Origin: Foetidibacter luteolus
GTDB taxonomy: Bacteria; Bacteroidota; Bacteroidia; Chitinophagales; Chitinophagaceae
Assembly: GCF_009650435.1 (NCBI RefSeq)
Contig: NZ_VVIP01000073.1
Span: 23,981 to 87,980 of the forward strand
Direction of reading: 5' to 3'
Length of the DNA stretch: 64,000 bases
Made by a program: the position numbers and the translations under genes. The notes under the pieces were generated by a model. It saw only the letters and a program-made list of their open reading frames with translations. It was not told the origin of the DNA and searched no databases. Shown here piece by piece: positions 60,121 to 64,000 of this stretch. The stretch's first letter is position 1, and every line of letters starts with the position of its first letter.

Positions 60121-60660
60121 GAGGGGAGGGGTGAGGGGTGAGTGGTGAATGGTGAGTGGTGAATGGTGAGTGGGGAGTGGGGAGTGGGGGCGTTCCTTCG
60201 TCATTCAACATTCCCTGTTCCTTGTTCGATATTCATTTGGTGAGTGGGGGCTTTCCCTTCTTCATTCAACATTCCTTGTTCCTTGTTCGATATTCATTTG
60301 GTGAGTGGGGAGTAGGGGCATCTGTTTCATCATTGAGCATTCCTTGTTCCTTGTTCGATATTCTCATCGTGAATGGTGAATGGTGAACGTGACAGTGTCT
60401 CGCTTTGTCGTTCAACTATGTCCCAGCGGGACATATTGTGGGTAGAATAGCCATTTACGTTCTATTTTGTTCCGGAGGAACATTTTGTGCTCATCCCCGC
60501 AATACAAGCACAAAGCGTTCCCCTGGAACGCAGGCTAATATCCCCGCAATATTCTTCCTACAAAGTGTTCCGCGGGAACACAGGTCCGGTAATGCGCATA
60601 TTCTACCTAATTTTAGATTCAACATTCCTTGTTCCTTGTTCAAGATTTTCACCAGCGGCC
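60121..60660 (+). repeat. Hairpin-rich tandem repeat array, copy 1
   Basis: GTGAGTGGTGAATGG heptamers, then three ~90-bp units ending TTCAACATTCCTTGTTCCTTG / TTCGATATTC (quoted in part). A unique 200-bp segment follows with four trinucleotide-loop hairpins: TATGTCCC-AGC-GGGACATA (60417-60435), TGTTCC-GGA-GGAACA (60468-60482), GCGTTCC-CCT-GGAACGC (60515-60531) and GTGTTCC-GCG-GGAACAC (60565-60581). It ends with another TTCAACATTCCTTGTTC unit. A second copy begins about 3.29 kb later. No ORF. 60017-60120 and 60661-60839 carry nothing recognised. Confidence 0.85.
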
Positions 60661-60839
60661 TTTAAGTCGCCCGATGAGATAGAACCGTACACCCGTTATA
60701 TCAAAACCGGACAGTCGCCCTTGTTGACTTATCCATTAATTTATTGATTATCAACCCAACCAGAAAATGGCATTAAGTTAGACGAAGATATTCGTATTAA
60801 AATATCATCCGCAATTCTTTTTACTGAAAAACACAGCTT

Positions 60840-63230
60840 ATGTTTCGCAATTATCTTAAAACGGCCGTAAGAAGCCTGCTACGCAACAAAAGTTACCTGC
60901 TAATCAACATCAGCGGCCTTGCCACAGGCATTGCCGTATGCCTTGCTATTTTTGTAGTGATTCAATACGAGTTAAGCTTTGATGAATTTCATAGTAAAAA
61001 AGACCGGATTTATCGTGTACTTACCAAAGGGGAAAAGGATGATGCCGTTGCCGCCGTTCCCGCTCCTTTGCCCACTGCACTAAAAAATGATTTTCCGCAA
61101 CTGGAACAGGTGGCGGGTGTATTTGGCGTAGACAATCTGCCTGTACTGGTGATGGATGCCCAGGGTAACCCTGCAAAAAAGTTTAAAGAAAAAAGCGGCG
61201 TATTTCTTGCAGAACCCTCCTTCTTTAAAATTTTTGATTTTCCCTGGCTTGCAGGTAACGCCACTACCGCACTCGCCGAACCAAAATCGGTTGTTCTTAC
61301 CAGGAAAACGGCGGATAAATATTTTAGTGACTGGAAAAAAGCCATCGGTCAGCAAATAAAAATTGATAACCACGTCCTGTTAAAAGTAACGGGTGTGCTC
61401 GCTGATGTACCCCCCAACACAGACTTCCAGGTTACGATGGTGATGCCTTATTCTTTTTTGCCTTTTGTTAAATCTACAGACTGGGTAAGCATTAACAGCA
61501 ACCACAAATGTTATGTGCTGTTGCCAAAGGGCGCCACCGCCGAGGCCTTTAGCAAACCATTGATTGATTTCTCCAGGAAGTACCGTGCTGCAGACAGCAG
61601 GGTCATTCAACTGCTTCAGCCCGTGCGTGATTCACATTTTGATGAAAAAGCAGGTAATTATCTTGGCAAAACAATCAGCAAAGAACGCATCCGCACCTTA
61701 TGGTTAATCGCTGCATTTATATTGCTGATCGCTTGTGTAAATTTCATTAATCTCTCCACTGCGCAGGCCGTTAACCGGGCCAAAGAGGTAGGTGTGCGCA
61801 AAGTGCTTGGAAGCAGCAGATACCAGTTGAAAAAACAATTTTTACTGGAAACTTTTTTACTGGTGCTTAGCTCGGTGATGATGGCTGTGGCGCTGGTGGC
61901 CCTTATCTTACAACCCATTAACCTGTTACTGGATATCTCTTTATCCATTTCTCTATTGCAGCGCCAGGAAGTGCTGTTTTTTCTTGTAACCGTTACTACT
62001 GCGGTAACACTGCTGGCTGGTTTTTATCCGGCCCTGGTGCTTGCGGGGTACAATCCTGTTACTGCGCTTAAAAGTAAGTTTACTGCCCGCAGCAATAAAG
62101 GCATTACCTTAAGGCGAGGGCTGGTGGTTTTTCAATTTGTAATAGCGCAGGCGCTGATTATCGGCACTATGCTCATCGCCAAGCAGATGAACTATTTTCG
62201 CAATGGTGCCATGGGTTTTAATAAAGATGCCCTGGTGAATATTCCTTTTCAAAACGACAGCGCAGGCACCAGTAAGATTGATTACCTGCGTAACCGGTTA
62301 CTGCAAATGAAAGGTGTAAGCATGGTGAGCTTTAATTCCCAATCGCCTTCTGATGTAGACAACTGGTGGACGGGTTTTAAATTTGACCATGCCACGAAAG
62401 ACGTGGATTTTGCAGCCATCAGCAAATTTGCAGATGCCGATTATGTAGCTACTTACCAGTTGCCGCTTGTTGCCGGCCGCAGCCTTACCCGAACCGATTC
62501 TGTTCGTGAGTTCCTGGTGAATGAAGCGTTGGTTAACAGGCTGCAGCTTCGCCCGGCTGAAGTGCTTAATAAAGAGATTGACTTGTGGGATGGACGCATT
62601 AAAGGATTGGTGGTGGGTGTGATAAAAGATTTTAATGCTGCTTCCTTTAAAGATTCTATCTCCCCTGTATTCGTAAGTAATGTTAAAAGAAGATATAACA
62701 CGGCAAGCGTAAAGATAACCGGCACCGGTATTCCGGCTACGGTTAAAAGTATTGAACGACTCTGGAACAGCACTTTCCCGGAAAATGTTTTTGAGTACCA
62801 GTTTATGGATGAAAAAGTGGCCAGTTTTTATAAACAGGAAGCACAGCTTTCCAAACTCTACACCTGTTTTGCCGCTATTGCCATTTTCCTGAGTTGCCTG
62901 GGTTTATACGGGCTTGCCTCTTTTATGGCGGTACAACGGCTTAAAGAAGTGGGCATAAGGAAGATACTTGGTGCTACTGCCGGCAATATTGTTTACCTGT
63001 TCTCCCGGGAATTCATCTTACTTATTACCATTGCATTTGTTATTGCCTGTCCGCTCACCTGGTATTTTATGTATGGCTGGCTTCAAAACTATGTATACCG
63101 TACCAGTCTTAGCTGGTGGGTGTTTGGGATTGCAGGTATTTCAGCGGTGATCATTGCTTTAATTACGGTAGGGTTTAAGGCGTTGAATGCTGCGTTTACC
63201 AACCCGGTAAACCATTTGCGTACGGAGTAA
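60840..63230 (+). CDS. FtsX/MacB-type ABC transporter permease
   Basis: 796 residues. Duplicated architecture: N-terminal helix and MacB periplasmic domain ('SYLLINISGLATGIAVCLAI'), the first FtsX domain with three helices (about 280-430, 'AKEVGVRKVLGSSRYQLKKQ'), a second periplasmic domain, and a second FtsX domain (about 670-796, 'LKEVGIRKILGATAGNIVYL'). The GVRK(V/I)LG coupling motif occurs twice. It would work with a separate MacB/LolD-type ATPase, which is not adjacent. The gene is flanked on both sides by copies of the same repeat array. Confidence 0.92.
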   Translation: MFRNYLKTAVRSLLRNKSYLLINISGLATGIAVCLAIFVVIQYELSFDEFHSKKDRIYRVLTKGEKDDAVAAVPAPLPTALKNDFPQLEQVAGVFGVDNLPVLVMDAQGNPAKKFKEKSGVFLAEPSFFKIFDFPWLAGNATTALAEPKSVVLTRKTADKYFSDWKKAIGQQIKIDNHVLLKVTGVLADVPPNTDFQVTMVMPYSFLPFVKSTDWVSINSNHKCYVLLPKGATAEAFSKPLIDFSRKYRAADSRVIQLLQPVRDSHFDEKAGNYLGKTISKERIRTLWLIAAFILLIACVNFINLSTAQAVNRAKEVGVRKVLGSSRYQLKKQFLLETFLLVLSSVMMAVALVALILQPINLLLDISLSISLLQRQEVLFFLVTVTTAVTLLAGFYPALVLAGYNPVTALKSKFTARSNKGITLRRGLVVFQFVIAQALIIGTMLIAKQMNYFRNGAMGFNKDALVNIPFQNDSAGTSKIDYLRNRLLQMKGVSMVSFNSQSPSDVDNWWTGFKFDHATKDVDFAAISKFADADYVATYQLPLVAGRSLTRTDSVREFLVNEALVNRLQLRPAEVLNKEIDLWDGRIKGLVVGVIKDFNAASFKDSISPVFVSNVKRRYNTASVKITGTGIPATVKSIERLWNSTFPENVFEYQFMDEKVASFYKQEAQLSKLYTCFAAIAIFLSCLGLYGLASFMAVQRLKEVGIRKILGATAGNIVYLFSREFILLITIAFVIACPLTWYFMYGWLQNYVYRTSLSWWVFGIAGISAVIIALITVGFKALNAAFTNPVNHLRTE

Positions 63231-63404
63231 AGAACTTTGCTGATTAAGCAACCGGTAAGAAACGATTATTCATTTTTTTGAGCAACATTATCGTGCAGTA
63301 CCTTATGTGCATCGCCGCATAGTTTCGTTGCTGCATAGAAGCTCCTTTAGTCATGTGCCGGTTATTTTACAGGGTGTTCACAAAACTTTGTTCTGGCCTC
63401 TTTG

Positions 63405-64000
63405 TTCGATATTCTTTTGGTGGGTAGTGAGTGGTCAATGGTGAGTGGGTTGTTCCATTTCGTCATTCAACATTCCTTGTTCCTTGTTCGATATTCTTTT
63501 GGTGAGTGGTGAATGGTGAGTAGGGGCATCTGTTTCGTTATTCAACATTCCTTGTTCCTTGTTCGATATTCTTTTGGTGAATGGTGAATGGTCAATGGTG
63601 AGTGGTGAGTAGGGGCATCTGTTTCGTTATTCAACATTCCTTGTTCCTTGTTCGATATTCGTATGGTGAGTGGTGTACGTGACAGTGTCCCACTTTGTCG
63701 TTCAACTATGTCCCAAAGGGACATATTGTGGGTAGAATAGCCATTTACGTTCTACTTTGTTCCGGAGGAACATTTTGTGCCCATCCCGCTGATACAAGCA
63801 CAAAGCGTTCCCCTGGAACGCAGGCTAACACCCCCGCAATATTCTACCTACAAAGTGTTCCGCGGGAACACAGGCCCAGTAATGCGCATATTCTACCTAC
63901 TCTTAGATTCAACATTCCTTGTTCCCTGTTCAATATTCACTTGGTGAGTGGTGAGTGGAGGGGCTGTTCCACTTTATTCAACATTCCTTGTTCCCTGTTC
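63405..64000 (+). repeat. Hairpin-rich tandem repeat array, copy 2
   Basis: Same layout as the array at 60121, with four or more ~90-bp CATTCCTTGTTCCTTGTTCG units, the four hairpins (the first at 63707-63725, now TATGTCCC-AAA-GGGACATA) and renewed units at the right edge, where the array runs off the window. Stems of the first hairpin are conserved while its loop changed from AGC to AAA. 63231-63404 holds nothing recognised. Confidence 0.85.

Noticed and set aside
60121..60660. Tandem units at 60 and 63 kb considered as a CRISPR array
   Set aside because: The intervening sequences are themselves repeated variants of the same unit, not unique spacers, and no cas genes are present.
1..64000. 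tRNA or rRNA genes
   Set aside because: I looked in the spacers for cloverleaf-like sequences and conserved rRNA words and saw none; a covariance-model scan would be decisive.

Overview
The window reads as chromosomal DNA of a Bacteroidota bacterium, most likely of the Chitinophagaceae. This is inferred from three kinds of evidence. Several secreted proteins end in type IX secretion (T9SS) sorting domains. Start codons lack Shine-Dalgarno sequences, and some lie just behind TAnnTTTG-type -7 boxes. The gene families are those common in that group (DUF4256, YdeI-like, AHSA1/SRPBCC, S74 tail-fibre-like adhesins, FtsX-type permeases). No rRNA, tRNA, transposase, prophage or CRISPR array was recognised.

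Layout. 0-2.4 kb: the 5' end of an M28 peptidase, a lipoprotein, a methyltransferase and dihydrofolate reductase. 2.9-10.2 kb: two convergent giant T9SS surface proteins that share a perfect bidirectional terminator. 10.8-17.8 kb: an ArsR/SRPBCC pair, a class III cyclase, a cytochrome c/FG-GAP protein, a clan GH-A glycosidase and an isoaspartyl peptidase. 17.8-26.6 kb: an accessory stretch with a TIR protein, a TIR-pYEATS fusion, an orphan SMI1/KNR4 (SUKH) protein and a SLOG plus deoxyribosyltransferase-like fusion. These look like pieces of nucleotide- or NAD-based defence, interspersed with an esterase and a C-terminally shortened surface protein. 26.7-35.4 kb: an AraC/PPOX cluster, an AhpD-like protein, CsbD, a frameshifted DUF421 gene, DinB, an S8 protease and a hydrolase. 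35.8-44.2 kb: a T9SS esterase and two paralogous ArsR-SRPBCC stress-type operons, with DoxX, an RRM protein and a RibD-like reductase.

The most unusual block is 44.4-50.5 kb on the minus strand. It holds an ABC-exporter membrane domain that has no ATPase domain, an HlyD-like adaptor, a TolC-like outer-membrane protein, an actin-like ATPase whose phosphate-1 motif sits at the C terminus (an apparent circular permutation), and a bactofilin. This would be a secretion conduit next to two cytoskeletal polymers. It is my best candidate for an undescribed system.

50.5-64 kb: gamma-glutamyltranspeptidase, a TetR gene with a palindromic operator followed directly by fabF, a DUF3467 protein, a large GAF protein, a VOC gene whose 5' end has been replaced by repeat DNA, a Tat-exported Gfo/Idh/MocA oxidoreductase, and an FtsX-type permease flanked by two ~0.55 kb copies of a hairpin-rich repeat.

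Intergenic spaces are dense with interspersed repeats of several families, called A, B and C here plus a 7-mer/90-mer array family. They recur through the whole window, nearly always between genes. Coordinates of repeats are approximate because they were read by eye.
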